Positions 25,771-38,562 are shown, numbered from the stretch's first letter. The stretch is DNA of 64,000 nt from Dioscorea cayenensis subsp. rotundata (GCF_009730915.1 NC_052482.1:21110345-21174344); one strand, 5' to 3'. Numbers and translations are program-made. The notes: generated from the sequence alone by a model not told the origin.

Positions 25771-26366
25771 GGGAGATAACACCACGCCCCGAAGGTGTTC
25801 GACGATATGCCGCTATGAATGCGGAGAACTGTGTTTGCATCGCGATAAACGACCATTTAGGTCTAGGGGTTTTGCTTTGAGATGTGGATCACGTGAGACA
25901 CGAATCTTGATGCTAAGGCTCACCTGTTTATCTGGTTGGGCTGAATCCAACCAATTTGGTGGTGGATGACTTAGTAACTCAAATTACTCCACCTTCCATA
26001 TTTAATAAGATTTTAATTATTATTATTTTTTTATATATAGCGTCCTCTGGAGTATGTTCCTAGATAATGATTCTAGGAACGTTGATGTTGAACCATCGGA
26101 GTGAAATCCAACACAGCGAAAAGAGAATGTATATTATTTTCATTTAAACCGTTGATCGTGATTGTAATAGTACCTGAATCAATCATGACTATTAAATTTC
26201 ATTACCATTAGACCTACAATACAAACTAAAATACCAACAAAGGACAATTCATGAATCTATTTGGAATTGTTATAAGTGTCTAGCACCATTCATTATATTG
26301 TTTATGAACTAACATTTTCCTATATCTCTCATCTGTGTACTCTCTCTAACTTTTTTTTATAAATCT
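25771..26366. other. Upstream region of the PHIP1-like gene
   Basis: G/C-richer next to the ATG, then AT-rich. No TATA box is obvious. The solo LTR starts at the far side. Confidence 0.45.
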
Positions 26367-26371
26367 ATAAA

Positions 26372-29119
26372 TGTAATACCCTGAACCTGTGGATAACTGT
26401 TAGAAAATATACTCAGGGTATTACTATAGTGGTAGTAAGATTTTTCTACAGATTAATCTTGTTGAGAAACCCCAAGTGAAAAGAATAAGGACCTAAGTGT
26501 AAAAGTTTTTAAAAGATTTTGGGTTAAAGAATAAATGAAAAGGATGGACATGAAATGTTTATGGAAACCGAGGACTGAAAGGTAAGATGGAAGGGATCTT
26601 TTTGAAATGTTGTTTTATAATCCAGGGATCATTGGATAATTTGAAAGGACCTTTTGAGAATACTATTTCATAATTCAAGGACCATTTGGGAGTTTTTCAG
26701 GGACTGTTTTGTAAGAAATTATGTTTTCAGGGACTAATAGTGAATTTCGGCTGAAGAGTTAATTGAGAGAAAAATCTAGAAACTCATGTTGCTCATCTTC
26801 TTCTCCACCATTTTGCTACAGATGAACCCGAGAGTTAAAATGAAGAAATGGGAGAAATTAGAGGTTTTTAAGGAGAAAGATTTGGAGATCGTCGGAGTGA
26901 GTTCACGGAGTGGCTACTTGCTCTAGTAAGGGTCTTCTTTGGTGTTGTTTTTGTTTAATGTTTGTGTATGTTTAGATGTATGTATTTTGGGTGATTTTTG
27001 GATAAATAATGAATTTGCTTTTGAGAAATTATGATGGAGTTGATGAGAGTGTTGTTGTGAAATTATTTTTCGTGTTAAAACCCTCAGATTAGTGATGAAA
27101 ATTGCTTTGGATTGGTGAGAAGTTTCTTGCGATTTCATCGTAGTAATTCTCGTAGCACCCGAGATTAGGGTTTGGTTTGATTAATTAAGTTGATGATGAT
27201 TAATAAGGTGTTAATGATGATGGTTAGATTGGAATTGGTTGAGTTGAATTGGTTTTGTTGAGTTGGGTTTGATCAAATCAAGTTGAGATGGTTTGGGTTT
27301 GGTTCAATTGATTTGGGTTAAGGATTTTGGACTGAACCAAGTTGGTTCAATGGATTTTGTATAAGAATTGAGTTGGTTCAAGGCTGGTTCAGTGAAATTG
27401 AGTTTGGTTCAGTGAATTTGAGTTTGGTTCAATGGAATTGAGGTTGGTTCAGAATGGTCTAGCCCAATTTGAGTTGGCTTAAGTGCAATCGGAGACCAAT
27501 TTGATTATCGCAAGGCCGGGGTTTGAACCGATTGGAGTGAGTGAGCAATAGAGAGTCTATTATTATTTTTTGTATTTTATTTTGAGTTTAAATGTAGTAT
27601 TTATTTTGTTATATTATTCTGTTAGGCGTTGTTCAGTCTTGGGAGGGAGTTCAGGGTCTAGCAAAGGAACCCGAGGACACTTAGGGTGAGTTGGTAGTGG
27701 CTATTATTTTTAAATAAATAAATTATTATCATTATTTTTGAAATAATTGTTTAATGGCTAGTATTTTTGAAATAAATGTTTAAGATTTCATTTTATCATG
27801 TTTAATTGCAGTATAAGGTCGAAATATACTTATATTTATTTTCCTACGATGTGCCATGATAACCAGTATTGATACATCGACTTTTGTATAATTATACGAT
27901 GTTGTGAATAGTAAAAATACATGTATATGTGATTTAATTATTCAATTCTTGTATTTATTTTTGATGGGTATATATGCTTTGATTTGGAGTGATTTATGAA
28001 ACCATGTGAGCATATTAAAAGATGTTTTATCGGCATTGTTAGTAGAATTGGTTTTCATTCATGAGTATAGGAATGAGTATCGTGGATCCCGAGACTTTTC
28101 TTGGCGTTATGCGATTGTTATACTTTTGGCATTGGGCTTTGTGGAAAATAATGGTTATTTCCGTGATGTGAATACTTGTCCCCGGAAAAGGATCCCGTGT
28201 TATGATTTATACTGAGATGGTATTATTCGTTTGTATTTACTTGTTGGTTTTGATGGTGACGGGCTAAGGCCCCGACTCTGCGAGTAGTGGGTCCCCGCAG
28301 GCCGCCCTTTAGAGGTGGCGTGGTGGACTGGGTATTGATTACTACGAGGGGCCGCTCAGTGGGAGTGTAGAGCCCCGAGTCGGATATTCATCGGATGGCA
28401 GGGGTCACCGAGCCGGGTGAACCGATGGGTCAACGTCAGGACATGAGTTCCTCGACGGCTCGAACCCTAGCACGCTGACCCGCCGAAGGTTTTAGAGAGT
28501 TTTCTGAACCATGTTATCTTTGGGTGAGTGTTGGGTATTCATGTATTTTGAATTTGAGAGTTATGTTATTTTTGAATTGTGATGAGGCGGTCTCTCACGA
28601 AATTTGTGTTTTCTGAGAAAATCAAATTGATGTTGATTTATGTTGAATTTATGTTTCGAAAATTCTTTAAAGATTGTATTTTGCTAGAATTCTGGTATTT
28701 TGGAAAATTATTTGAAAGCGATTGAGTATTTATATATTTTATATATACATGATTTAAGTATTTGAAATTATTAAGCCCACTCACACCAACCCGAATGTCT
28801 CTGTAAGCTGCGGGAGCGAGGACCCTAGATTGCACGATTGAGTATAGAGACTAGTCGGGGTTGAATCCAGGGATTGCGATGGGTCCCCCCTTCCTTTCTT
28901 TTCTACTTATGGTTGTTGTGATCTCAGTAGCGCTGTATGCAAAATTTGAGTGTATCAGATTCATAGATGTATGTATTTGAACTCGTAGTTGGTGTGAAAT
29001 TGTAAATCGTGATCAGAGGTCCGATTTTGTTTAAAAAGCAGGGGTGTCGCTCAGGTTAAAAGGGAATTTTTAAGCGATGGGTCTAGCATTTCACTCCGTA
29101 GAAGGGGGTGGGTGTGACA
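26372..29119. mobile_element. Solo LTR, probably Ty3/gypsy type (2,748 bp)
   Basis: Begins TGTAATACCC and ends GGTGTGACA, standard TG...CA ends of an LTR, and is flanked by perfect 5-bp target-site duplications ATAAA (26367-26371 and 29120-29124). No internal coding region, primer-binding site or second LTR is present, so it is a fossil left by recombination between the two LTRs of an inserted element. The terminal sequence and the large size suggest a Ty3/gypsy lineage, an inference. It contains a G/C-rich section (about 28255-28490) and a short-unit repeat of GGTTCA/GAGTTGG motifs (about 27240-27480). The perfect duplication suggests a moderately recent insertion; age cannot be measured from one LTR. 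Confidence 0.75.
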
Positions 29120-29124
29120 ATAAA

Positions 29125-29461
29125 TGTCCTAGATGATGTTTGCTATATATATTGGACAAAATAACTGTCACTCTACAAAAGGTGTCAATGAACAAATATA
29201 TATGTTTAATAACTATTTAAAGATTTATTAACTCTTATATATCACATGAGTTAAATTAGAGTCTTATCCCGTGCATACTCAATAGTTATTTTAGAAACCA
29301 ATTAATGTGAGTGAATGAACAAAAATACTACAACATTATTATCAACCCAGAAAATCCAACTCTGAGTCTGCCCATTCATTATTCTCCTACCATTCCATTA
29401 CTTCATAATTGATTTGAAACGATAGATCTGCCATTTGGCCTTTTCGATTGCCGCCTTTTAA
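29125..29461. other. Kinesin-5 upstream region
   Basis: AT-rich DNA between the solo LTR and the kinesin-5 leader. The core promoter of kinesin-5 should lie in its right half; no TATA box is evident. Confidence 0.4.
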
Positions 29462-29471
29462 CAAACGGCTA
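29462..29471 (+). promoter_or_regulatory. MSA-like (mitosis-specific) element upstream of kinesin-5
   Basis: ACAAACGGCTA contains the AACGG core and flanks of the plant M-specific activator element bound by three-repeat MYB factors in G2/M genes. It lies just before the presumed transcribed leader (a CT-rich tract at about 29495-29510). Confidence 0.45.
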
Positions 29472-29561
29472 CTTTTTTCCATTACGTCATCGCTTCTCTC
29501 TCTCTCTCTGAAATTTTTCCCCCAATTCGAGCTTAGGGTTTGAATTTCTCGTCTTATCTAT

Positions 29562-29985
29562 CTTTGATTTGATTATACTCAGGTACATGAGAACTCTCAC
29601 TAGGTTTTCTTCAATGTTTTCTTGAAATTTTTCTGGTTTTTTTTTTTGTTGGAATTCTTAATCCGAGCTTTGGATTTTAGTTTTCTTGTCATATTTGTTT
29701 GATTTTTCTTGTACTCAGGTAGTTGGGAAATGCTACTTTAATTTATTTTTTTAGTTTTTTAAGGGTTTCTTGAAGAAATTTTTGTGTTTCTTGAGTAGTA
29801 GGGTCACTGTAATTCTTTTGATTTGCTTTCTATTCAGGAAACTTGAGCAATTCCTTCTCTTTTTTAGGTTTTTATTGTAGATTTTTTTGGCGTTTCTTGT
29901 GTAGAAGCGTTTCTACTTTTAGGATTTCAGTAATATTTATTTTGATTTGCTTGTAGTCAAGGTAGTTGAGAAATTCTCCTCTTTT
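29562..29985 (+). repeat. Four-copy degenerate repeat in the kinesin-5 leader
   Basis: A block of the form TTTTGATTTG..., then a CAGG or near-CAGG site, then GTAGTTGAGAAAT recurs at about 29562, 29695, 29817 and 29939 (spacings 137, 119 and 123 bases). It lies in what is probably a 5' UTR intron that ends at TTTGTTAG (about 30196). Confidence 0.6.
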
Positions 29986-30216
29986 TCTTGCAGGTTGTTT
30001 TTTTTTTGGGATAGTTCTTGAGTAAAAAGGTTGCTGTTTTACTTCTTGAATTGTTCCTTTTGTCATCATTTTCTTGTTTTTCTTGTTTTTATCGATGCTT
30101 GGAGTTGTGATTCTCTTTAGCATGTTTGCCATTTTTGATGTCTTACGGCTATGAAATGGGAGTTATTGGTTTGATTGTTTTAGGCTTTCTTTGTTAGGTT
30201 TCTTTTGTGGGGAATC

Positions 30217-33200
30217 ATGTCAGTTACTTCCAGTCTGAATCGGAAATTAGGGTTTTTCATTGCCCCCGCCTTCTCCGGCACCATTTCTCACTCCCCGAAC
30301 AGAGAGACGGTCATTGGATCTCAGATGGGCTGATGGGAGCTCACCTGCAATCCAGTTTGATAAAGATAAAGAAGTTAATGTCCAAGTAGTTCTCAGATGC
30401 AGGTTAGGCTAATACTTTCTAGTAAAGACATTATTTTGGATGATATCTTTGTTGTTTATATGTATTGGCCTCTTAGTTTGAGAAGCATGCTCCTCATTCT
30501 TCAATTTCTTAGTTCATTTATTCTTTAGCACTCAGAAGCTACAACCAACTTCCTGGCACTTCCGTGGCTAAATTTATGAGGCCACAGTTTTTAACATCAA
30601 CTCAAGTAGTATATGGAAACTTTGCATGATGATTTAATTTGTAAACAATATGCTGGTGGAAAAAATAAATTGTAGTTAGCCAACGTGGAGTGAACTTTGT
30701 GAAGATCAACTAAACGTGAGTAGGACAAGAATTTTGGTTTCCTGTCCACTTTATCAATTTGGTTTGTGATTGCTTGGGCTTGCAGGCCATTAAGTGATGA
30801 AGAACAAAGATTGAATGTTCAGAAAGCAATATCCTGCATTGAACAAAAGAAAGAAGTCATTGTCTTTCAGAATTCAGCTAATAAGCAAGTGGAAAAGACG
30901 TTCTTGTTTGATAAGGTGAGTGATTGCTTTCTAATTCATAGCTTGTTTTGCTCCAGGCAACAAGGTTGCCCAATATCTCTTCTCATTTTTTGATTAACAT
31001 TTTGTCAGGTATTTGGGCCCAAGGCACAACAAAGATCAATATACGACTATGCTATCTCACCCTTTGTCAAGGATGTCCTTGAGGGTTACAACTGCACAGT
31101 CTTTGCCTATGGGCAGACAGGCACAGGCAAAACTTACACAATGGAGGGAGAAATGAAATTTAAGGTATGTGACAATAGCCTAAATTGATACTGTTTCTCA
31201 TGTAAATGGCCTTTAAATCATTGATGATTAATGTACTTATTATTTGCTCCAGGGTGGAGACTTCTCTGGAGATGCTGGTGTTATCCCTAGAGCCGTGCGC
31301 CATATTTTTGATGCGCTAGAATCACAGAAGTCTGATTATAGTATGAAAGTAACTTTCCTGGAGCTGTACAATGAAGAAATAACTGATCTGTTAGTATCTG
31401 AAGAGCATTCTAGAACTATGGATGAGAAACAAAGGAGGCCAATATCTCTGATGGAAGATGGCAAGGGTGGGGCCATAATTAGAGGACTTCAGGAGGAGGT
31501 TGTATACAGTGCCAATGATATATTCAATCTGTTAGAGCGTGGATCAGCAAAGAGACGCATAACTGACACTATGCTGAACAAGCAAAGCAGGTGAAAGTTT
31601 TATTTCACTTATTTTCTGAAATATTGTATGTGTATCATAGAATTAAATTCAATTTTCTTTTCTGCAGCCGATCTCATTCCATCTTTTCTATAACAATCCA
31701 TGTGAAAGAAGTGACACTAGGAAATGAAGAGCTCATAAAATGTGGTCGGTTGAACCTGGTTGATCTGGCTGGATCAGAGAATATATCCAAATCCGGCGTG
31801 AGAGAGGTATGTCGTTTCTTTGTAGATTTTAATGGAATATTTTCTCTGTTTGGCATTAAGCAGATAACCACTGCCTTAAAATAGTCATTTCTCACCAAGG
31901 TGTCAGTCATGGGTGATGCACTCTGTTGGAAAATCTAGATTTTTCTTCCATTGCTTGCCCATATTGAGAAAATGAGTCACAAAGGAGGCCCAGGGAATAA
32001 ATAATAGTATTTTGATTTTAGTGAAAATTGTGACACCAAAAAATGCTGCATGGTGAATATCTTAACTAGGTTTTTTTTTTTTCGTTTTTAGGAACGAGAA
32101 TAATTAAGCACTGCGATTAATATTATATTCTTTTAACATAGTTCATTTGGATTCAGCCGATGTTTGGAAATTTTGGATATCAGGTTATTTGTAGGAGATG
32201 TCTTTGCTAGCCTTTTTCCTTGTCTTCAATCTTAGCAGACACACAGGCCTCTAATTTGCACTATTTATGGATTACTTCTGTTATTTCTGACATTGGTATA
32301 AATACATAGGTTCGAGCTAGGGAAGCAGGAGAAATGAACAAGAGTTTGCTAACACTTGGTCGTGTAATAACTGCACTTGTGGAACATTCTGGTCATGTTC
32401 CATACAGGTCGCTATCCTAAGATCTCTATAAATTTTCTGCTTTATTGCACCCAATTCTGTTTTATTATTCTTTTGCTAATCACTGTTGTCAATATATCAA
32501 CTATGAGCAGAGACAGCAAGCTAACAAGACTGTTGAGAGATTCTTTGGGAGGGAAATCGAAAACCTGCATAATAGCAACTATATCTCCATCTGTCCTTTG
32601 TTTAGAAGAAACAATGAGCACACTTGATTATGCATATCGTGCTAAAAGCATCAGAAACAAACCAGAGGTTAGATATATTTGCCTAGCATATAAGTTGATC
32701 CAACCTTTAACTCATTTAAAACCCAAAATCTTTTGCTGTGTAGGCCAACCGAAAGGTATCCAAGTCTGTGCTTCTCAAAGATCTGTACTCGGAAATTGAG
32801 AGGATGAAACAAGGTCTACAAATGCCTGAGGTTTTATTATTGTCATGTCTTAAAAATCGTTGTCATAAACTTTCATCTCTCATTTGTTCTATGTATCAGA
32901 TGTAAGAGCTGCTAGAGAAAAGAATGGTGTCTACATTCCCCCTGAAAGGTTTGCTCGGGATGAAGCAGAAAGGAAGGTCATTTTCATAAAACACTCAAGT
33001 ATCTTCTGTACATGCCTGCCATTTAGGAATCTGTTATTGTTGACACAACCGCTTACCATTCTTCCCATATCACAGGCCATGAGTGAAAAGATTGAACAGA
33101 TGGAATCCAATGTTGATCTCCTTAGAAAGGTAGCTGAAACTCTGAGGTAGAATATTTTTAGCGTCATTTTATATGCATATACAGATGGATTATTAATTCC

Positions 33201-36075
33201 CCTCTTACTTTTAGGAAGCCTTGAAATTCCAAGAACTTTACCAAGCAGAACAAGAACACAACTTGGATATGGAAAGTGAGATCCAGAAGTGTAAGGTAAA
33301 TGGCTGCCTGATAGTTGAATTATTTGCTCAATATGCATGATTTTTACTCTCAGTTCCATGGTATAGGAAAGTTCAGAAAAAAGTAAGAAAACCTTGCAAG
33401 ATCTTCAAGGAGTGTATAACACGACTAACTTGATGCTAAAGGAGAAGGAATTTATCATATCAAATTTATTACAATCAGGTAAGTTACAACAGCCAACTGA
33501 GTTTGTTATTCCTATGGAGTGCATCTGACATTATTCTAATTTTCATGATATATTAGAGAATGCCATTCTTCAACGTGCAAAACAAATGCATAGCAACCTG
33601 GAAAGTGCTTCAGAAGACATGTCTCTACTTTTAGCAAAAACAGGTAACAGCCATCTTTGCACAAAGAATTTCAATTTTCCTGTTTTATATATAATTTATC
33701 AAAAGCTTTGGGCCTGATTGAAAATGTTGTTTGTGTACAGAACGGCAAACTAAGATTGAGACAGAAAATCAGGGGTTGGTTCTGAACTTTGGTTCTCACC
33801 TTGATCAGAGCCTAAAGGACTTGCATAAGACTGTGATTGGGTCAGTTTGTCAACACCAGCAAGTATTGAGATCTATGGAAGAGCATTTTAACTCATTCCT
33901 CTCTACAAAATCAGAGGTGACATTCCAAACTATGCATGTGAAAGATAAGCTTTATGTGGTTTTCAATTCTCATACATTGCTACCATGATAGTAGGCAACC
34001 AGAAATCTGGAGCTGCGGATTGCTAACATCAAAGATGTATATGCTTCTGGAGTTCAAGGCATGAGAAAGCTGGCTAATGTACTTCACAAGAAATCTTTGT
34101 CAGATTTGGAACAGATGAAATTATCAATTTCAGCCCAGATGATTTCTGTCGAGAATGCAAGTATCGAATATTAGAGTTGACTTGATATTTTGAAGGTGTA
34201 ATTTGACATTTATCAGAAATGCATGACTAACTAGGTATGCTACTTGCAGTTTCTCATTACCGCAGTTTCAGAGGCTGAGCAGGTTCTGAGTGATGTACAA
34301 ACTTCTCTAGAAGAGCAAAAAGAATTGTTGGCTGTTTCAGCTTGTCAACAAGAGATGGTAAATTATTACATGTTCTGGATTCAGATTGTGTTGCTCTCTA
34401 GACTCTTCGTTGCTGAAAAATAATACCAAAAACCATATGAGAACTGCAGGGACTGAAACAGAGTCTTGTTTCAACACGAGTGATCTCGAGGACCACAATT
34501 GATTTTTTTAATGACTTGCAAGAAAGAGCTTCTAGGCTTGCAGCAACTGTTGAAGAAAATCAAATGGAAAGATCACATCAGTTAGAAGTTTTTGAGACCA
34601 AGTTTAAGGTCAGTCTTATTTCTAGTTGTATGAACGCAGTAATCTTAAGCCATTGACCATGACTAAGATTCTGTTGTAATTTTATTCTATACAGGAATTA
34701 TCTGCTAAGGAGGAAAATGCTGCTCTTGAAAAGATTGCTGGGATATTAAGAAACCTAACAAGCACAAAAGATAATATGGTCAGTTGCTTCTTTGGTTAAC
34801 TCAGGATTACACAGTTTATATGCTATTTGTAACACATCTCTCTTTCATTTGACCAGGTCTTGGCGGCATTACACAACATGAATAATAAAGAATGTGGAAG
34901 AAAAAAAGATGTTGCAGATAGAAATGGCTGACATGCAGAAAGTTTCAGCTAATGTGAAAAGCGACTTTATTGGACAGATCGAGAAGGTTGAAAAACAGTT
35001 TTACGAGAATGAAACTTCAGCTGCTGTAACTAGGGCTATGATGGAGAACATCATTCAATCATGGTAAGGTTTTTTAAAAATATGGATGGTCGTTTAGAAT
35101 TAGACTATTAGTGATGAACTCAATTACATTAATTATTTCTTGTTGGTCTCTGATGTTATCCTCCTATTTGAAGCTCCAAGGAAGTGGATAAGTCTATGCA
35201 GTATTGGGAGGTGGCTCAATTATCTGTAAACAAGCTTAATGAAGATCATAATGTGGAGATTGTTTCTTCTGTAGAGTAAGCCATTTCCTTGTTTCCATTT
35301 ATTTTTCTTGTCATAGTTTTCCTTTCTAATTGTGATTTGTATTTACCTTTCTTTTTCAACAGGGAAATACAGCAAGAAAACAAAAATATTCTTGAGGAAT
35401 TCGTGTCAGTGTCTTCCTGCACTGATGTCGATTTTGAAGTGGGAACATCGCATCTTCTGACTAATGCCAAGGGTGAATATTTTGCATTTATAGTTTTCAA
35501 CTTAGGACTCTTTCTTATGTTAATAACTAAAATTTTTACCTAATTCATGAATCTCTCATGCATAATGTCAGATTCACATTTGCTGGATCTTGAAACTAGC
35601 AAAACGATGAACTCTATGACAACCACTTGCTCTGACCAATTGAAAAATTTGCAACATGACCACTCTGAGAGAATAAAGGAAATAAGAAACTTGGCAGACG
35701 AACAACTTTTGAAGGAGTACTTGGTGCGCATTTCACTTGTTTTGCAGACAGATTGTGCGCATTTCACTTGTTTTGCAGACAGATTGTAGCACATTGTGCG
35801 TATTTTTTCTTGATACATTCTTGTGATTGTCATTCTTTGAACTTTCTTGCTCTCAGGTTGATCTTCCAACCGCTGCTACTCCGAAGAAGACATCAGTTCT
35901 TCTTCCCAGCTGGTCTTCAATCGAGGAACTACGAACACCTCACATAGCTGACCTTGTGAAGGGAATGGAATCAGAAGATAGATTGAAATCTGAACATGAG
36001 GTAATAAAACACCAGCAGTATTTATCACCATTAACATCAAGAAGTCCATTTGCAACCATTAATAGATTCGAATAG
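30217..36075 (+). CDS. Kinesin-5 (BIMC/Eg5-type) motor protein
   Basis: Plus-end-directed tetrameric motor that cross-links antiparallel microtubules in spindle and phragmoplast. I trace 23 exons, from ATG 30217 to stop 36073-36075, about 1,053 aa. The motor domain has [17 protein letters not shown], the P loop [10 protein letters not shown] (31009-31164), switch I NKQSSRSHS, switch II DLAGSEN (31668-31806) and [19 protein letters not shown] long coiled-coil stalk follows. The tail ends [15 protein letters not shown], the plant kinesin-5 tail box. Two one-base conflicts occur: exon 1 starts [10 protein letters not shown] in one frame but continues [15 protein letters not shown] in another, switching near the C5 run 30263-30267; in exon 19 (34857-35063) the frame changes near 34881-34890. 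All other phases agree, which favours assembly error over a decayed gene. Exon 15 ends in a GC donor (34157-34158). Confidence 0.88.
35724..35785 (+). repeat. 31-bp tandem duplication at a kinesin-5 intron start
   Basis: Two identical units, each GTGCGCATTTCACTTG... ending CAGACAGATT, begin exactly at the donor of exon 22. Each unit contains a donor-like GTGCGC and an acceptor-like TTTTGCAG. Confidence 0.85.
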
Positions 36076-36743
36076 AAGTATTTTTAAAAAAAAAGAAAAA
36101 ATTGATTGTCTGATAATCGGCATTGATTAACATCAAGAAGTCCATTTGTGACCATTCTGTTGTAGCAGTAGTAAACTAGTTCTGTAACTATGATTGGAAC
36201 TATGTTATAACTTGCTCATATGAGAGATGACTGGTTCCTCCTGAGTATGTGTATGTATATGTAGTCAAAGAATCTACTGAGTGGTTTTGTCTTAGAGCTG
36301 GTGTAATTAATTGACAAGCAAAATAATTGTTGTTTATTTTACATACAAACTACTCTCAACTTACATAAAGATATGTGCATATTATGATATCAGGATAAAT
36401 ATAGAACAAAGATGCATCAAATCTTAATTTTTTTTTAAAAAAAATTGTACCATTAAAATAAGCTCACAATTTTTTTTAAATTTTTTTTGTTTAATAATTT
36501 TATAATTACAATTACAAATGGCCGTTAAGGATTAAAGATTTTTTTTTTTTTTAGTTATTTCTGTTTTGATCCATATATATATATATATATATAACATAGT
36601 ATGCACCATGTGACTTAAAATACCAAACCCATAACTTTCATTAAACACTAACTCAAAAGGAACATTAATAAAAAAAAATAATAATAATAAAAGACAAGAA
36701 ATTAAGCAAAAGAGAGACATGCAAACAAAACATGAAATCTCTT
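36076..36743. other. Convergent 3' flanks of kinesin-5 and TIP1
   Basis: The two genes converge here. The region has poly-A/poly-T tracts, a TA microsatellite near 36573-36592 and a short direct repeat: AACATCAAGAAGTCCATTTG occurs near 36032 and again near 36129. Nothing else is recognised. Confidence 0.5.
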
Positions 36744-38206
36744 TCAATAATCCACAACAGGGAGTTGTTCATGGGTTCTCTGGCCAATAAAAACCAAGTC
36801 ATAAACAAGCGCCGCCACCGCCGCTCCGGCGAACGGACCAAGCCAGTAAACCCAGTGGTTATCCCACGTGCCACTCACGAGCGCCGGCCCAAACGAGACA
36901 GCTGGGTTCATGGACGCGCCGTCAAAAGCGCCGCCGGCGAGGATGTTAGCACCGACGATGAAGCCAATGGCTATTGGTGCCACCACGCCGATGTCACCCT
37001 TCTTGGGATCCAGCGCGGTGGCGTAGACGGTGTAGACAAGGCCGAAGGTCATCACCATCTCCAGCACCACCGCCCTCCATGCGCTCACGTCCGCCGCCAG
37101 CGCGAACGCTGCTGTTTCCTGCTCCACATTATAATACAAACATTAAAAATTAAAAATTAAATTAAAAATTAAATTAAAATTTTACAAGAGTTTTACTATT
37201 TATTTATTTATTTTTAGCTCTTCCATCCATCAATCTCCAAATAAAAAAAATTATAAAAGAATGAGAGAGGTTTTGGGCTCCCAATAGTTGAAGGATGTGT
37301 TTTCTTTATATTTATTAAAAATATAAAAAGCTTTATTAAACATTAATTATGATAAATTATTGATTTTTTAAAATTATATAAACTTTCAAATTTATTACAT
37401 TTAAATATTTTTTAATATAAAACTGACTATAATTACGGATTTTCATTGTCACTATATCCAGTGAGACTTGAACTCGATATCTTTTAAATATCTCACGCTC
37501 ATTTTTCATAATGGGATCGATACTATTAGGTTATTAATATTTTGTTCTATTTATTTTTGTTCATTTTAGAGTTTAAAATATATAAAGTTAAACAAAATTA
37601 GTTTTTTTTTTTAATTTAAAAAAAATCTAGTTTAATAATAATAATAATTAATTAATTAATTAATTAATAAGGGTGTTATATGCAAAAGATTGCATGCAAT
37701 AAAAGGGGGGTGTTTTGGTTACCATGCCGCCGGTGGCGAACTTGAGAAGCAAGCACGCGACTACCGATCCAAGCAACTGAGCGATCCAATACAACATCGC
37801 CCTAAAAAACGTGATATTTCCACCGATCAACGCTCCGAACGTCACAGCCGGATTCACATGCCCACCGGAGATGTTCGCCCCCACCGACACCGCCACGAAC
37901 AGCGCGAAACGCATGCGCCACTGCCACCGCAACCAGCCCCGCCGGCGTCGTCGCCCCCTCATTCGTTAGCTTGCCTAACATTATACATATATATATACAT
38001 ACATACATAGATTGAATCAATATATATATATATATACATGAATGCACACAAGGTGTTTGATTGAATTACTCACTGAAAGCCATTCCAGAGCCTTCACCGG
38101 CGAAGACGAAGATGAGCATGGAGATGAACTCGGCTAGGGCGGCGCGGAGAGTGTCAGGGTGGCTTGCCTCTGCCGGAGCTCCGATGGCGATCTTGTTGAT
38201 CGGCAT
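36744..38206 (-). CDS. TIP1-type tonoplast aquaporin (about 252 aa)
   Basis: Water channel of the vacuolar membrane. Three exons: 38074-38206 ([20 protein letters not shown]), 37723-37974 and 36744-37118. Six membrane segments and both NPA boxes ([11 protein letters not shown] and [11 protein letters not shown]) are present. Selectivity-filter residues fit the TIP1 pattern: His in VAHAF, Ile in IAIGFIVG, and Ala and Val around the second NPA. Exon 2 changes frame by one base: VAVAVAHAF is followed by [16 protein letters not shown] only if one T of a TTT run (plus-strand AAA at about 37898-37900) is skipped. With that base removed, the length is exactly 252 aa. All else is conserved, so an assembly error is likely, but a real frameshift would make it a pseudogene. 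A TATA box lies at 38242-38249. Confidence 0.85.
37440..37535 (-). mobile_element. SINE-like remnant in TIP1 intron 2
   Basis: On the minus strand a tRNA-like A region (ACCTAATAGTATCGATCCC) is followed, about 50 bases on, by a B-box-like GAGTTCAAGTCTCAC, as in plant tRNA-derived SINEs. No clear ends or target-site duplication are seen. Confidence 0.35.
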
Positions 38207-38241
38207 TGTGTGTAGTTTGGGAGTTGCACTGAAGGTGTTTG

Positions 38242-38249
38242 TATAAATA
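38242..38249 (-). promoter_or_regulatory. TATA box of TIP1
   Basis: TATTTATA on the minus strand, about 36-43 bases upstream of the ATG. The hAT element starts roughly 265 bases beyond it, so the native proximal promoter is short. Confidence 0.6.
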
Positions 38250-38562
38250 CCCAAGAGAGGTGGTGACGGGGAACGCCGGGAATCAAGTGGACAGATGTCG
38301 GTTGCCCTTGCACTGAGGGCGGGCCTCCGATTCACTGTGTGAATGCCACGTGGATTGATTGACTGGCTGTGGAGATCTTAGCGGTGATGTTGCTGGCCGC
38401 CGACTTGGTCGTTTTGTGGGTCCCCGCCACCGTCCATCTTGTTCGATGATGACCTCGATGTATCACAGCCGTTTGTTTTCGTCCGCACGTGATGTGTAAC
38501 ATCTGGGCACGGGCCGTCCAAAACAAGACGGGCCGGGCCGGTTTGGGGAAACCCCAACCCAT

